Positions 4,864 through 5,109 of a DNA stretch of 5,109 bases are shown here, in pieces (the first letter of the stretch is position 1; each line of letters begins with the position of its first letter). A program made the translations under genes and the position numbers. The DNA comes from JAEUJT01 sp044225205 (GTDB lineage Bacteria; Myxococcota; Myxococcia; Myxococcales; Myxococcaceae), in contig JBGAIY010000521.1 of NCBI GenBank assembly GCA_044225205.1, forward strand, positions 1 to 5,109, written 5' to 3'. The notes beneath the pieces are model-generated. The model saw nothing but the letters and a program-made list of their open reading frames with translations. It made no database searches and was not told the DNA's origin.

Positions 4864-5109
4864 TCAATTCAAACGACGCCGACGGAGCAGGGCGAAGCCG
4901 GCAAAGACCACGGCGCTCAGTTGCCCCACGGGCACCGAGGCGCAGCCGCTCTTCGGCACTTCGCCCGTGCCGGCGTCGGCGGTCATCGTGCCCGCGTCGG
5001 TCGGCATCGAGCCGCCGCCACCGCCGGAGCCTCCGCCGCTGCCGCCGCCCGAGCCGCCGCCGCTGCCCCCTCCCGCGCCCCCGCCCGTGCCGGCGTCGAC
5101 CTTGGTGCC
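4864..5109 (-). CDS. C-terminal fragment of a MYXO-CTERM surface-sorted protein (runs off right edge)
   Basis: The frame enters from the right edge and gives 81 residues before a TGA at 4866-4864. It opens with VDAGT, then an almost pure Gly/Ser linker (residues 9-34 of the fragment), two more DAGT units (38-41, 45-48), and the tail PKSGC at Cys56. A hydrophobic stretch (57-75) and RRRR (76-79) follow, then Leu-Asn. Cys, membrane span and Arg cluster at the extreme C-terminus are the MYXO-CTERM pattern. In this family the tail is processed at the Cys by a myxosortase-type intramembrane protease and the mature protein ends up at the cell surface. The span here is modest in hydrophobicity and there is one Cys, not a pair. 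The functional domain lies outside the window, so its role is unknown. The gene ends at the shared terminator. Confidence 0.85.
   Translation of the reverse strand, partial: GTKVDAGTGGGAGGGSGGGSGGGSGGGSGGGGGSMPTDAGTMTADAGTGEVPKSGCASVPVGQLSAVVFAGFALLRRRRLN
5008..5085 (-). repeat. Gly/Ser linker coded by a GGC/AGC-rich simple repeat
   Basis: In the minus-strand frame 26 codons read Gly-Gly-Gly-Ala once and then GGGS units, ending in a five-Gly unit before Ser. Most Gly codons are GGC, giving a (GCC)n-like low-complexity tract on the plus strand. Such linkers separate the exported domain from the sorting tail. The unit number could vary between strains by slippage. Confidence 0.85.
5066..5086 (-). 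other. G-quadruplex motif in the coding strand of the MYXO-CTERM gene
   Basis: On the minus strand four G-runs occur within 21 nt: GGG, GGGGG, GGG, GGGGG, with loops of 1, 3 and 1 nt (C-runs on the plus strand at 5084-5086, 5078-5082, 5072-5074, 5066-5070). This satisfies the usual G3+N1-7 rule with short loops. It lies in the sense strand, so the mRNA carries it too. Folding is predicted, not shown. Confidence 0.55.

Overview
The window looks like chromosomal DNA from a member of the Myxococcota (myxobacteria and relatives). It is GC-rich. The strongest clue is the partial protein at the right edge, which ends in a Gly/Ser linker, a single Cys, a short hydrophobic stretch and four Arg: the layout of a MYXO-CTERM sorting signal, a tail known from this phylum. 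The lipoprotein-like protein with a Thr/Pro-rich linker at the left edge fits the same assignment. Genus or species cannot be told from the sequence alone.

Layout, left to right. (1) 1-162, minus: the first 54 residues of a secreted, probably lipid-anchored protein that runs off the left edge. (2) 163-301: a short divergent intergenic region. It holds a recognisable promoter (TTGCCG, 17 bp, TAGTAT) and a small operator-like repeat for the next operon. (3) 302-864, plus: a two-gene type II toxin-antitoxin module, a ribbon-helix-helix antitoxin followed by a RelE/ParE-fold toxin. Both start with GTG and they overlap by GTGA. (4) 882-2150, minus: a full-length ThrE-family membrane protein (YjjP-like and YjjB-like halves in one chain), convergent with the toxin gene across a 17-bp gap. 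(5) 2151-2307: an AT-rich divergent intergenic region with a likely extended -10 promoter for gyrB, framed by a long-spaced inverted repeat. (6) 2308-4779, plus: complete gyrB, the ATPase/TOPRIM subunit of DNA gyrase. (7) 4787-4837: a strong hairpin terminator shared by two convergent genes. (8) 4864-5109, minus: the C-terminal 81 residues of a surface protein with a MYXO-CTERM tail.

The genes do not form one pathway. gyrB is a single-gene housekeeping unit, and no dnaA, dnaN or recF is seen beside it. The transporter stands alone on the other strand. The toxin-antitoxin pair is a self-contained, probably autoregulated operon. The one possible functional link, that several ParE-family toxins poison gyrase, is speculation from proximity. 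No stretch longer than about 160 bases lacks a gene. I see no CRISPR array, tRNA, rRNA, insertion sequence or phage gene. I do not see a clearly new multi-gene system. The most interesting signals are regulatory: a toxin-antitoxin promoter that predicts a leaderless GTG-start mRNA, the paired repeats around the gyrB promoter, and a G-quadruplex motif inside the Gly-rich linker of the surface protein.
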